From a bacterium (GTDB lineage Bacteria > Desulfobacterota > Binatia > HRBIN30 > CADEER01), in NCBI GenBank assembly GCA_030430165.1, contig JAUIGL010000066.1, forward strand, positions 1 to 35,413: a stretch of 35,413 nucleotides of DNA, read 5' to 3'. Below, in pieces: positions 22,800-31,082 of the stretch. Under the pieces are notes generated by a model. The model was given only the letters and a program-made list of their open reading frames with translations. It searched no databases and was not told where the DNA came from. Both the position numbers and the translations under genes were made by a program. How positions within the stretch are numbered: the first letter of the stretch is position 1; the number at the start of each line of letters is the position of its first letter.

Positions 22800-24065
22800 C
22801 TAGGCCGAGGCGCGTTGTTCCTGCGGCGGCGCCGCCGATTGGTCGCGCCGGACCACCCAGTCGAGGAAGCGGTCGACCCCCTCGAGGACGAGACTGGTTC
22901 GCAGGGACGGGAAGAGCTCGAAGGCGTGCTGGGCGCCCTGGATCTCGGCGTACACCACCGGCTCGCGCGACACCTCGCGCAGCATGCGGGCGAATTGGCG
23001 CGCTTCGTCGACCGGAACCAGGGTGTCGTTGGTCCCGTGGATGATGAAGAACGGCGGTGCGTCGGCGTGGATGCGGGTCATTGGCGACGCCTCCTCCCAA
23101 ATCTCGGGCGCCTCCTCCTGCGATCCCTTGATGACCTGCTTCTCGAGGATCTCGGCGAGGCCGCGGTGCGGCCAGTGGCCGTAGCGGTTGGTGAAATCGT
23201 AGACGCCGTAGAAGGGAACGCAGGCGATCATCGAGGTATCGACGTCCTCGAATCCGGGCTGGTAGCGCGGGTCGTTCGCGGTCAGCCCGACCAGGGCGCA
23301 AAGGTGGCCACCGGCCGAGCCGCCGGTGGCGACGATGCGGTTCGGGTCGCCGCCGTACTGCGCGATGTTCTCGCGGATCCACGCGATCGCCCGCTTGAGG
23401 TCGACCAGGTGGTCGGGGAAGGTCGCGTGCGGGCTCAGCCGGTAGTCGACGGAGACGCAGACCCAGCCGTGCTGCGCCATGCGCCGCATCAGCGGAACTC
23501 CCTGCTCGTTCTTCGAGCCGAGCACCCAAGCGCCACCGTGGATCTGCAGCAGCACCGGACAATCGGCGGGCTTGTCCCACCCGCGGTAGACGTCGAGCTT
23601 GAGGTTGATGCCGCGCTCGCGGGCGTAGACGATGTTCGTGATCCGCTCGACCGAGGGCCGGTGCAGCGGAAACGGGAACAGCACTTCGCTCCAGTCGATG
23701 GTTTCGATCGGGCCGCGGTCGCCGCGCTCGTAGGCTTCGAGGTCGCGGGTGAGCGCGGCCTCGACATCGGCACCGGCCGATTTCGCCTGCAGCAGGTTGT
23801 AGACCAGGGCCGCCCACGAGCAGAGAGTGATCGCCAGTCCGATCTTACCCGGAAGGTGGGCGAGAGCGCCGAGCCAGACGAATACTCCGGTCGCCACCGC
23901 CTGCCAGGTGATGTGGTGCAGCGCCAGCTCGCTGGTCAACCACCCGGCGAGGAAGCTGAATACCGACAGCCGTTGGTGGCGGCGGATCGGCCGGTAGGCG
24001 TTCCAGGTGAACCAGGCGCCCCACAAGCTGACCGCCAGAAATAGCCACGATGCGAAGGAACTCAT
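22800..24065 (-). CDS. Membrane-anchored alpha/beta hydrolase (HSL-type esterase)
   Basis: 421 residues. The first about 95 contain three or four membrane helices. The hydrolase domain follows: oxyanion-hole motif HGGAW (176-180), the DYRLSPHATFPDHL block, nucleophile motif GGSAGG with Ser250, a candidate Asp in HGTNDTLVPVDEA and a candidate His in GAQHAFE. These are features of the hormone-sensitive-lipase group of carboxylesterases. It could release fatty acids from storage esters or short-chain esters such as BVMO products, but the only support is genomic distance. It is a single gene, convergent with the MOSC gene. Confidence 0.87.
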   Translation of the reverse strand: MSSFASWLFLAVSLWGAWFTWNAYRPIRRHQRLSVFSFLAGWLTSELALHHITWQAVATGVFVWLGALAHLPGKIGLAITLCSWAALVYNLLQAKSAGADVEAALTRDLEAYERGDRGPIETIDWSEVLFPFPLHRPSVERITNIVYARERGINLKLDVYRGWDKPADCPVLLQIHGGAWVLGSKNEQGVPLMRRMAQHGWVCVSVDYRLSPHATFPDHLVDLKRAIAWIRENIAQYGGDPNRIVATGGSAGGHLCALVGLTANDPRYQPGFEDVDTSMIACVPFYGVYDFTNRYGHWPHRGLAEILEKQVIKGSQEEAPEIWEEASPMTRIHADAPPFFIIHGTNDTLVPVDEARQFARMLREVSREPVVYAEIQGAQHAFELFPSLRTSLVLEGVDRFLDWVVRRDQSAAPPQEQRASA

Positions 24066-24314
24066 GACCCGGAAGTATCGCAGCGGGGCGGGCGTCGGTC
24101 CAGTACACGCAACGCACTCCTGACCCGCATTTTCCTGCGATCGGGAATGGCGTTACCGTCTACCGCAACGCAGCCCGGTGAGACGTTGGGCTAGGCTTGC
24201 AATTCTCTCTAGGCAATGGTGTCTTGCGCCAGTTGACAGTTGCCGTGCGTGAAGCCCCGGCAACCACCCCGGCCCGACCCTGAGAGTGGGCCACGACGAG
24301 TGGAGGAGTTCATG

Positions 24315-24896
24315 ATGAAGAGTTTCGTTCGCAGCGCCGCCGTGATGGCGCTCTTGGGGGCGATCGCCGCCTGTTCAATGTTCGGAGACAAGACCCCGGC
24401 GCCGACCAGCGGTACGATCGAGGAAAACGTCGCAACCGTGACCGCCAAGGTCACCGCGGTCGACTACGACTCGCGTCTGGTGACGATCATGACCAACGAA
24501 GGCGAGTCGATCACCTTCAAGGCCGGTCCCGAGGTCAAGAATCTCGCCCAGGTCGATCCCGGCGACGTCATCCGCGCCCAGTACTACGAGTCGGTCGTCT
24601 ACGAGCTGAAGAAGCCGGGCGAGGCGGTTCCCGGGGTTCAGGTTGCCCAGGAGGGCGCCGCGGCGCCGCAGGGCGCCAAGCCCGGGATGGGTGCGGCGCG
24701 CGTGGTCAAGGTCACGGCGACGGTCCGCTCGGTCGACATGAAGGCCCCGTCGGTGACGTTGCTCAGCTCCGACGGCCAGGTGACGACGCTGCCGGTTCGC
24801 GACGCCAACCGTCTCAAGGCGGTCAAGGTCGGCGACCTCGTCGAGTTCACCTACACCGAAGCGATGGCTCTGACGGTCGAAGAGCTGCAGGACTGA
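24315..24896 (+). CDS. Putative lipoprotein with repeated small beta domains
   Basis: 193 residues from ATG 24315. GGAGGAG lies 6 nt upstream, which favours this over the adjacent ATG 24312. The signal peptide is lipoprotein type, with lipobox I-A-A-C, so Lgt would modify this Cys. The mature part repeats a unit twice: TVTAKVTAVDYDSRLVTIMTNEGE-(S) and KVTATVRSVDMKAPSVTLLSSDGQ, each followed by a VDPGD or VKVGD segment and V(I/E)-Y/F-T-Y-x-E. These look like two OB/SH3-like barrels separated by an Ala/Gly/Pro linker. It is anchored in the periplasm; function unknown. A terminator follows. Confidence 0.8.
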   Translation: MKSFVRSAAVMALLGAIAACSMFGDKTPAPTSGTIEENVATVTAKVTAVDYDSRLVTIMTNEGESITFKAGPEVKNLAQVDPGDVIRAQYYESVVYELKKPGEAVPGVQVAQEGAAAPQGAKPGMGAARVVKVTATVRSVDMKAPSVTLLSSDGQVTTLPVRDANRLKAVKVGDLVEFTYTEAMALTVEELQD

Positions 24897-24928
24897 GCCG
24901 GCTTCGAGCCCGGACGTCTTTGCTTCGA

Positions 24929-24964
24929 ACGAGCAGCTCCGGGTTTCCCGGGGCTGCTCGTTTT
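24929..24964 (+). terminator. Rho-independent terminator
   Basis: A 14-bp stem (CGAGCAGCTCCGGG with CCCGGGGCTGCTCG, one imperfect pair) closes a TTT loop and is followed by TTTTCGTTT. It lies about 33 bp after the lipoprotein stop codon. Confidence 0.85.
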
Positions 24965-24969
24965 CGTTT

Positions 24970-25262
24970 GTGGGGGGCAGAGCCAGACCAGCTCGATCGT
25001 CCGGTCCCGTTGCCCGCTGAGACTGCGGGATTCCTCGCATCGGGATCGGTATCGCCCGGGCATTGTCGAAGGACGCGCCCTCGGATTTCCCCTCCTTACC
25101 CAGGCGGGGGTTAGGGGGGGCCGTGAGAAGCTTCCGTTTACGGACCAGCGGCGGCTCCAGTTGACCCCCCCCTGAAGTCCCCCCTTGCCAAGGGGGGACG
25201 GAATTCGGGTTCGGGCCGTGCTCCCCGAGCAAACGCAGTTGCGAATCAAACTGACCCACTAC
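24970..25262. repeat. Mosaic spacer: family D palindrome copy 2 and a MITE end
   Basis: Positions 25079-25230 match 6147-6305 (CCTCGGATT, CCTCCTTACC, TTGACCCCCC, CTGAAGTCCCCCCTTG, CAAGGGGGGAC, TTCGGGTT). Positions 25246-25259 read TCAAACTGACCCAC, the terminal repeat of the MITE found at 10554 and 27254. A weak partner GTGGGGGGCAG at 24970 could be the other end. The 416-bp gap before the CMD-like gene holds this mosaic and the terminator, and no gene. Confidence 0.65.
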
Positions 25263-25312
25263 TCGCTCGGCAGCCGCGTTGAGAATCGCGCCGCGCTGGG
25301 GGAGAATGCCGC

Positions 25313-26401
25313 ATGTCCCTTCTGCGGGAGGTCGAGTGGGAGCCTTGCCTGCTCGAGCGCCAACCGGATCCCGAGCTGACCGACGAGCTGCGCAAGCGCC
25401 ACGGCGCGGTGTCGTCGTCGATTGCGTATTTCTATCCCTGTCGCGAGCTCGCCGATTCGCTGGCCGGGATGGGCGCGCTGCACGTGACGCGAGCGACGAT
25501 CGATCCACTGCTGCAGGACATGATCGGTGCCGTGGTCAGCCAGGATCACTCCTGTCGCTACTGCTACGCGATCCAGCGCGTGGTGCTGCGCGCCGGCGGG
25601 TTGTCGGAAGAGCGGATTCGCAAGCTTGCGGAAGACGTTCTCACCGCGGACCTCGAGCCGGCGCAGCGCGCGGCGCTCGAGTTCGCCCGGCGTGTTTCGC
25701 GATCGAACCCGCTGCCCACCCGCGCCGAGGCACGCAAGCTGGAGGAGCACGGCTTTTCCGAGATGCAGGTGAAGGAGATCGCCGGGGTGGTCGGGGTGAG
25801 CGTCTTCTTCAACCGCCTGTCGACGCTGCCGGCGCTGCCTCCGGCGGGAAACGAGGAGCTCCCGGATCGCTGGTACGCGCGCTTGTTCCGGCCGATCACC
25901 GGGATGATGATCAACCGGATGCGGCGGCAGGTCCCGGTGACCCGCCTCTCCGACGACGAGAGGAGGGGCCCGTATTCCCAGGTGATCTGCGCCCTCGACG
26001 GGTTGCCAGTTGCGGTCGCTCTGCGGCGCTGCATCGACGCGCTGCTGGCAAGCGACGTTCTGCCGCTGCGCACCAAGGCGCTGGTCTTCGCCGTCGTCGG
26101 CCGGGCTCTCGCCTGCGACATGTCGGTCCAGATGGGATCCGAGCTCGCCTGCGAAGCCGGCGTCGACCCGGCCGTGGTCGACGAGGCGCTGGCGCATCTG
26201 CGCGGCGACGGCCTCACCGACGCCGAGAAGATGCTGCTGCCGATGGCGCGGGAGACGGTTTGGTACCAGCCGGCGCCGATCCAGCGGCGGGCGCGCGAGG
26301 TCCGCGACGCTCTCGGCCCGCAGCGGCTGATCGAGTTCATCGTCGCCGCTTCCACCGCCAACGCCCTGTGCCGGATCGGCGCGGTGGTCGTCGACCGGTG
26401 A
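25313..26401 (+). CDS. Carboxymuconolactone decarboxylase/AhpD-like double-domain protein
   Basis: 362 residues with two tandem all-helical CMD-like domains (about 35-170 and 220-355). The first has C81-R-Y-C84, the redox pair of AhpD-type peroxidase partners, but the histidine that should follow four residues after the second Cys is Gln88. The second domain keeps the fold (RTKALVFAVVGRALACD) without a CxxC. The role may be thiol-dependent peroxide defence or a non-redox scaffold. The start ATG has GGGGGAG 8 nt upstream. Its stop TGA shares one base with the ATG of the cyclase gene (TGATG), so the two are coupled. Confidence 0.8.
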   Translation: MSLLREVEWEPCLLERQPDPELTDELRKRHGAVSSSIAYFYPCRELADSLAGMGALHVTRATIDPLLQDMIGAVVSQDHSCRYCYAIQRVVLRAGGLSEERIRKLAEDVLTADLEPAQRAALEFARRVSRSNPLPTRAEARKLEEHGFSEMQVKEIAGVVGVSVFFNRLSTLPALPPAGNEELPDRWYARLFRPITGMMINRMRRQVPVTRLSDDERRGPYSQVICALDGLPVAVALRRCIDALLASDVLPLRTKALVFAVVGRALACDMSVQMGSELACEAGVDPAVVDEALAHLRGDGLTDAEKMLLPMARETVWYQPAPIQRRAREVRDALGPQRLIEFIVAASTANALCRIGAVVVDR

Positions 26402-27204
26402 TGCTCGAATGGATCCTCGTCGGCGCCTTCGCCGGCCTCGCCGGCGTGCTCGGCTGGGTCGTCGTTCGCTGGCGCGGTGACGTGCGCGAGCTGCGGCGCC
26501 GCCTCGACGTGTCGGCCTCGCAGCTGCAGAATCTTCAGCTTTCGTTCAGTCGGTTCGCGCCCGGCGAGCTCATCGAGCGCATCATCAACGACGGCGATCA
26601 GGTGCGCGGCCAGCGCCTCGAGGTCACGGTTCTGTTCGCCGACCTCGCCGGCTTCACCGCGCTCAGCGAGCGCACCGCCCCGGACGTTTTGGTGCAGATA
26701 TTGAACGGCTACTTCGAGCGGATGAGTGACGCGATCAGTCACCACCGCGGCCACGTGTCGACCTTCATCGGCGACGGCATCCTCGCCCTGTTCGGCGCCC
26801 TCTCACCCAACCCGTGGCAAAGCGACGACGCGGTGCACGCCGCGCTGGCGATGCGAGCCACGCTCGCCGAGTACAACCGCGAGCTCGAGGCGGACGGCCT
26901 GCCGACGCTGCGCGTCGGCATCGGCCTGCACCGCGGCACCGGGATCGCCGGCCTGGTCGGCAGTCGCGAGCTGATGGAGTTCACCGTAGTCGGACGCACC
27001 ATCAACGTCGCGGCGCGGGTCCAGGATCTCACTCGCCAGTTCGGTACCGATATTCTCATCACCGCCCAGCTGCGCGCCAAGCTCGACCCGCGCTTCGCGG
27101 TGAGAGACCTGCCGGCGACCGAGGTGAAGGGGGTGAAGGACGCGATCGTGATTCACGCCGTCGAGGGCTACGACGCGCCGTCGGGCGTGGCTGGGTCGGC
27201 CTGA
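26401..27204 (+). CDS. Class III adenylate/guanylate cyclase, membrane-anchored
   Basis: 267 residues: one membrane helix (4-23), a coiled-coil-like linker (25-50), then the catalytic domain. Metal-binding Asp residues are D81 (LFADLAGF) and D125 (FIGDGILALFG). The transition-state Asn and Arg are N202 and R206 (INVAARV). At the purine-recognition sites, the second position is T195 (EFTVVG), usual for class IIIb adenylate cyclases. The position normally held by Lys (K-F-I-G-D) is T121, so base selectivity is uncertain. The product is probably a cyclic nucleotide made from one homodimer at the inner membrane. It is coupled to the CMD-like gene. Confidence 0.87.
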   Translation: MLEWILVGAFAGLAGVLGWVVVRWRGDVRELRRRLDVSASQLQNLQLSFSRFAPGELIERIINDGDQVRGQRLEVTVLFADLAGFTALSERTAPDVLVQILNGYFERMSDAISHHRGHVSTFIGDGILALFGALSPNPWQSDDAVHAALAMRATLAEYNRELEADGLPTLRVGIGLHRGTGIAGLVGSRELMEFTVVGRTINVAARVQDLTRQFGTDILITAQLRAKLDPRFAVRDLPATEVKGVKDAIVIHAVEGYDAPSGVAGSA

Positions 27205-27253
27205 CTGGTCTTCGATTCCGCGCGTGAAGCGGTTCCGATCGCGGCGCCCGGTG

Positions 27254-27505
27254 GTGGGTCAGTTTGGACCTCTGGAACTAAACTGAGCCTCGCTCCGCTC
27301 GGTCATCCGAGGGACCCTCACCCGGCCGTCGGCCGACCTCTCCCACAGGGAGAGGCATCTGAACTTCCTTCTCCCTGTGGGAGAAGGGCAGGATGAGGGT
27401 CCCTCGAATGGGGGCGAAGCCCCACTTCATGTATTCTTGGAGCGTTCAATGGATCGATCGCAGTCGAAACGCTTGGGTCGCACTCCGAGTTCCAAACTGA
27501 CCCAC
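27254..27505. mobile_element. MITE-like element, copy 2, with 15-bp perfect terminal inverted repeats
   Basis: The left end GTGGGTCAGTTTGGA (27254-27268) and right end TCCAAACTGACCCAC (27491-27505) are perfect reverse complements. The next three bases outward still pair with one mismatch. Inside are CTCTCCCACAGGGAGAG, CTTCTCCCTGTGGGAGAAG and GGGGGCGAAGCCCC hairpins. The size is 252 bp, with no gene. It is an inverted copy of 10554-10804. It fills most of the 356 bp between the cyclase and the methyltransferase genes. Confidence 0.88.
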
Positions 27506-27560
27506 TACGCGGCGCTCGATCGGCTTGCATCGCTACCCCGCTCCGGGGCCTAATCGGCCC

Positions 27561-28508
27561 ATGGCACTCTATCGCGACCGGCTACCGCAGCTCGAAGGCG
27601 GCATGTTTCTCACCGACGGCGGGGTTGAGACGACGCTGTATTTTCACGACGGAATCGAGTTCCCGTACATGGCGGCTTTCGACTTGTTGAAGAACGACGC
27701 GCAGCGCGCGGTGCTGCGCAAGCGGGTTGCCGACTACGCCCGGGTCGCGGTCGACAACCGGGTCGGCCTGGTGCTCGAGACGATCACCTGGCGCGCCAGC
27801 TCCGATTGGGGCGACAAGCTCGGTTACAGCGCCGACGAGCTCGCCGCGGCAAACCGTGCGGCGGTCGAGCTCAACGAGGGGATTCGCGAGGAGTTCGCCA
27901 CCGCCGAGACTCCGATCGTGATCAGCGGCAACCTCGGGCCGCGTGGCGACGGCTACAGCCCGGGCGAGCAGATGAGCGCCGACCAGGCGCGCCAGTACCA
28001 TTCGGCCCAGATCGAGACCCTCCGCGGTACCAACGTCGACATGTGCTCGGCGCTCACGCTCAACTACGTCGACGAGGCGATCGGGATCGTCGACGCCGCC
28101 CGAGCCGCGGGACTGCCGGTCGCGATTTCGTTCACCGTCGAGACCGACGGACGGTTGCCGAGCGGCCAGGGCCTGGGGCAGGCGATCGAAGCGGTCGACG
28201 CGGCAACCGGCGCGGCGCCGATTTACTACATGATCAACTGCGCCCACCCGACGCACTTCGAGGGGGCTCTCGACGAGGCAGCTGGATGGGCCAAGCGCCT
28301 GCGCGCGCTGCGCGCCAACTCTTCGGCGAAGAGCCACGAAGAGCTCGACGAGTCGCCGGAGCTCGACGAGGGCGATCCTGCCGAGCTCGGCCAGCAGTAC
28401 GCCGCGCTGCGCCGCCGCCTGCCCCAGCTGACCATCCTCGGCGGTTGCTGCGGTACCGACGATCGCCACGTGCGGGCGATCGCCGAGGCCTGCAGCGCGA
28501 CCTTCTGA
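27561..28508 (+). CDS. Homocysteine S-methyltransferase family protein
   Basis: 315 residues, a single zinc-dependent methyltransferase barrel. The N-terminal LTDGGVETTLYFHDGIEFP is the family opening. Zinc ligands would be the Cys of INCAHP and the Cys pair in LGGCCGTDDRHV near the C-terminus. Relatives such as MmuM use S-methylmethionine or betaine to methylate homocysteine, but many single-domain members have unknown donors. ATG 27561 matches the family start; a TTG at 27525 would add twelve residues with no support. The ketosteroid-isomerase-like gene follows after 11 bp. Confidence 0.88.
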   Translation: MALYRDRLPQLEGGMFLTDGGVETTLYFHDGIEFPYMAAFDLLKNDAQRAVLRKRVADYARVAVDNRVGLVLETITWRASSDWGDKLGYSADELAAANRAAVELNEGIREEFATAETPIVISGNLGPRGDGYSPGEQMSADQARQYHSAQIETLRGTNVDMCSALTLNYVDEAIGIVDAARAAGLPVAISFTVETDGRLPSGQGLGQAIEAVDAATGAAPIYYMINCAHPTHFEGALDEAAGWAKRLRALRANSSAKSHEELDESPELDEGDPAELGQQYAALRRRLPQLTILGGCCGTDDRHVRAIAEACSATF

Positions 28509-28519
28509 CTGGCGCCGAG

Positions 28520-28906
28520 ATGGGCCTGAGCCAGGAGCAGATGCGCGAAACGGTCGACGAGTACCTGCGCCGCGTCGGCCTCGGCGACGCCGACGCCGTG
28601 GTCGAGCTGATGGCGGACGAGGTCTCGGTCGAGGACCCGGTCGGCGGGCCGCCGGGCACGCACGTGGTCGGCCGCGCAGAGGTGCGCGAGTTCTTCGCCA
28701 AAGGGTTCGCCAATGCAAAGCCGACGCCGCAGCGAACCGGTCCGGTGCGCGCAACCGCCGGCGACGAGGCCGCGGTGCCGTTTCACCTCACCCTGACGCT
28801 CGCCGGCGAAGAAAAGGCTCTCGACGTCATCGATGTAATCTCCTTCGACGAAGAAGGAAGGATCCGTTCCCTGCGCGCCTTCTGGAGCTACGCCGACCTG
28901 CGCTGA
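28520..28906 (+). CDS. Ketosteroid (delta-5-3-) isomerase-like protein
   Basis: 128 residues, NTF2 fold. It retains all three key residues of bacterial delta-5-3-ketosteroid isomerase: Tyr15 (VDEYLRRVGLGD), Asp39 in VEDPVGG and Asp105 in DVIDVISF. The surrounding blocks DEVSVEDPVG, REFFAKGF and SLRAFW also match. Isomerisation of 3-oxo-delta-5 steroids or a similar dienol chemistry is a real possibility, unlike the many SnoaL proteins lacking this set. It shares an operon with the methyltransferase gene. The last 51 bases of the gene are repeated downstream at 28994-29044. Confidence 0.82.
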   Translation: MGLSQEQMRETVDEYLRRVGLGDADAVVELMADEVSVEDPVGGPPGTHVVGRAEVREFFAKGFANAKPTPQRTGPVRATAGDEAAVPFHLTLTLAGEEKALDVIDVISFDEEGRIRSLRAFWSYADLR

Positions 28907-29272
28907 CCGGCCGTCGATAAAAGTCGCGCAGCGACCACCACCCCCTGCCTTTGCCTCTGCCTACGCCCGTGCCTACGAGCAGAGCGAGTCAAAGGAAAGA
29001 TCCGCTCCCTGCGCGCCTTCTGGAGCTACGCCGACCTGCGCTGACTCCGCCCCTATCCCGCTCCAACTGGCCGTCGCGCAGCGACCACCAACCTCTGCCT
29101 GTGCCCCTGCCTATGCCCGTGCCTACGAGCAGAGCGAGTTGTCGCCGAATCGAAATCTCGATCCCGTCGACCAGGTCGTCGTTGTACTCGAGTGTCGACT
29201 CGACGTACTCGGAATCGTATCCGCCGCCATCGCGCACCTACTCGAGGTAGTCGGTGGCGTCGAAGAAGGTGG
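28907..29272. repeat. Tandem duplication: family G hexamer element plus copy of the isomerase gene end
   Basis: Unit one is the gene end (28856-28906) followed by GTCGCGCAGCGACCACCA, TGCC-hexamers and TACGAGCAGAGCGAGT (28923-28989). Unit two is a copy of the gene end (28994-29044, two differences), then the same element at 29071-29139. The period is about 138-145 bp. No gene is seen; the stretch separates the isomerase from the convergent channel gene. Confidence 0.8.
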
Positions 29273-30952
29273 TTAGGCGTATTGGTCGATGAAGGTTTGC
29301 AGTTGGGCGCGATCGCCGATCGTCAGCAGGCCGTCGCCGTCTTCGAAAACGGTCGCCCCGGTGGGCACGATGACGCTGCCGTCGGCCTTCTTGAGGGCGA
29401 TGATGTTGAGGCCGGTCCGGGTGGCGATTGCCGAGTCCGCCATGTCGACGCCGACCAGCGTCTTGGGAACGTCGAACTCGTGGATCTCCACTCCCTCGCC
29501 GAGGACGACCAGCTCGCGGTCGTGCAGTGCCGCGAACACCGACGAGACACCGAGCGAGGTGTGGCTGATCGCGACGTCGGCGCCGGCGCTGCGCACGGCC
29601 GACACGTTGCGTTCGTGGGTCACCCGGCTGACGATGCGAACGTCGTCCGCCATGTGGTGGCAGACCAGTGTCAGGTAGATATTGGTGGCGTCGTCGTTGG
29701 TGGTGAGCAGGATTCCCGGCGCTTCGGCGACGCCGGCGCGTTCGAGAACCTTGCGGTCCTGCGCGTCGCCGACGATCCAGCGGGTCGGCTCGTCGTCGCC
29801 CCAGTCGTCGGCGTAGGGGTTGAGATCGACGACGTGCACCGGGACGCCGCGACTGCGCAGCACCCGGGTGGCGGCGCGGCCGACGGCGCCGCCGCCGATC
29901 ACCACCACTGGATTGTAGTTGACGTTGTAGATGACGAGGAACTCGTCGAGCTTGGCGATCTGCTCGGCGGTGCCGATGACCACCGGCACGCTGTGCGAGG
30001 TCAGCACCGAGTCCGACGTCACCGGTTGGAACTTCGCCTGCTCGATGACGCCGACGATGTTGACGCCGAACTTTTCGCGCACGCCGAGCTTGGCGATGCT
30101 CTGGCCCACCCACGGCGTCATCTGCACCGGGATTTCGGCGATCAGGAGGTTGCGAAAACGGCCGATGACATGGCTTTGCGCGTGACCGGCGTTGAGGCGT
30201 GCCGCGAGGTGGCGTCCGAGCTGCTGCTTGAGCGGCAGCACCCGTCGTATCCCGGCGAGTTGGAACACCTCGCCGGCGTGCTCGCCGCTGGCGACGCCGG
30301 TCATGTTGACGTCGGGGGCGACTTCGCGGATCTGCAGGGCGCTGGTCGTGTTCTCGGCATCCGATCCGTCGAGCACGACCAGGGCTGCCTCGGGGATATT
30401 GAGGATTTCGTAGGTGCGCTGCTCGTCGAGCGGCAGCGCGACCACCGGATACCCCTCGGTTTCGAGCTGGCCGGCGACCACCGGGTCCGGCTCGATGAGA
30501 AAGTGCTGGATGCCGTGCAGCTCGAGGCTGTCGATCAGCGGGCGCGCCAGGTCGCCGTGCCCGGCGATGACGACGTGGTTGCGCAGGTTGGCGGGAACGG
30601 TGCGGCTGGCCAGCCACGGCGCGTAGAAGAAACGGACGAAGGCGAAGGGGAGCACGACCAGCAGGAGCAGGATGCCGCTGACCAGGACGAAGCTCGTGTA
30701 GAGCCGGCCGATCGTGCTGAGGAACACGATGTCGCCCAGGCCGAGGGTGCTCATCGTCGTCAGCGTCCAGTAGACGCCGGTGGCGAAGGACTCGTCGCGT
30801 CCTTCCTCCCACCACATGATGAGCTGGAAGCCGATCGACTCGACGACGACGATCGCCAGCACGAAGCCGAAGTAGGCGAGCAGCGATCGCGTGTTGCGTC
30901 GCTTGAGGCGCTGGTTGACGAGGCGCGCCAGGCTCGGTCGGAAAGCGGGCAT
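29273..30952 (-). CDS. Two-transmembrane K+ channel with two RCK (TrkA-N/TrkA-C) modules
   Basis: 559 residues. Membrane helices at about 23-48 and 80-108 flank a pore loop with selectivity filter TLGLGD (69-74), a variant of TVGYGD. The cytoplasmic part has two RCK units in tandem: NHVVIAGHGDLARPLIDSL starting near 127, followed by a TrkA-C segment; then NPVVVIGGGAVGRAATRVL near 350 and a final TrkA-C domain ending in IGDRAQLQTFIDQYA. The double RCK layout matches MthK/BK-like channels and gives a ligand-gated K+ (or Na+) efflux or uptake path. It is a single gene on the minus strand. Confidence 0.9.
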   Translation of the reverse strand: MPAFRPSLARLVNQRLKRRNTRSLLAYFGFVLAIVVVESIGFQLIMWWEEGRDESFATGVYWTLTTMSTLGLGDIVFLSTIGRLYTSFVLVSGILLLLVVLPFAFVRFFYAPWLASRTVPANLRNHVVIAGHGDLARPLIDSLELHGIQHFLIEPDPVVAGQLETEGYPVVALPLDEQRTYEILNIPEAALVVLDGSDAENTTSALQIREVAPDVNMTGVASGEHAGEVFQLAGIRRVLPLKQQLGRHLAARLNAGHAQSHVIGRFRNLLIAEIPVQMTPWVGQSIAKLGVREKFGVNIVGVIEQAKFQPVTSDSVLTSHSVPVVIGTAEQIAKLDEFLVIYNVNYNPVVVIGGGAVGRAATRVLRSRGVPVHVVDLNPYADDWGDDEPTRWIVGDAQDRKVLERAGVAEAPGILLTTNDDATNIYLTLVCHHMADDVRIVSRVTHERNVSAVRSAGADVAISHTSLGVSSVFAALHDRELVVLGEGVEIHEFDVPKTLVGVDMADSAIATRTGLNIIALKKADGSVIVPTGATVFEDGDGLLTIGDRAQLQTFIDQYA

Positions 30953-31082
30953 GAGCGGCGTTGCGACTCTGCTTATTCCGCTAGCGATCGCAGGGCAACC
31001 GGATCGCGGGTTCGCGCCCGAGGTATCGAGCCGAGAGCCGGCGGCCGCAGCGCGCCGGCTCTCGGGAAATGGGGCTGAACGA

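Noticed and set aside
24233..24261. Sigma-70 promoter (TTGACA) for the lipoprotein gene
   Set aside because: The TTGACA at 24233-24238 has no acceptable -10 box 16-18 bp downstream.
25279..26400. Long in-frame extension of the cyclase
   Set aside because: It overlaps the CMD-like gene in another frame and is Arg/Gly-rich without a domain; the ATG at 26401 matches the membrane helix start.
28989..29237. 82-codon minus-strand frame
   Set aside because: It lies in the duplicated non-coding repeat and has no ribosome-binding site or recognisable sequence.
29192..31078. 628-codon open frame on the plus strand opposite the K+ channel
   Set aside because: Antisense to a well-supported channel gene, with low-complexity Asp/Val/Gly translation and no motif.
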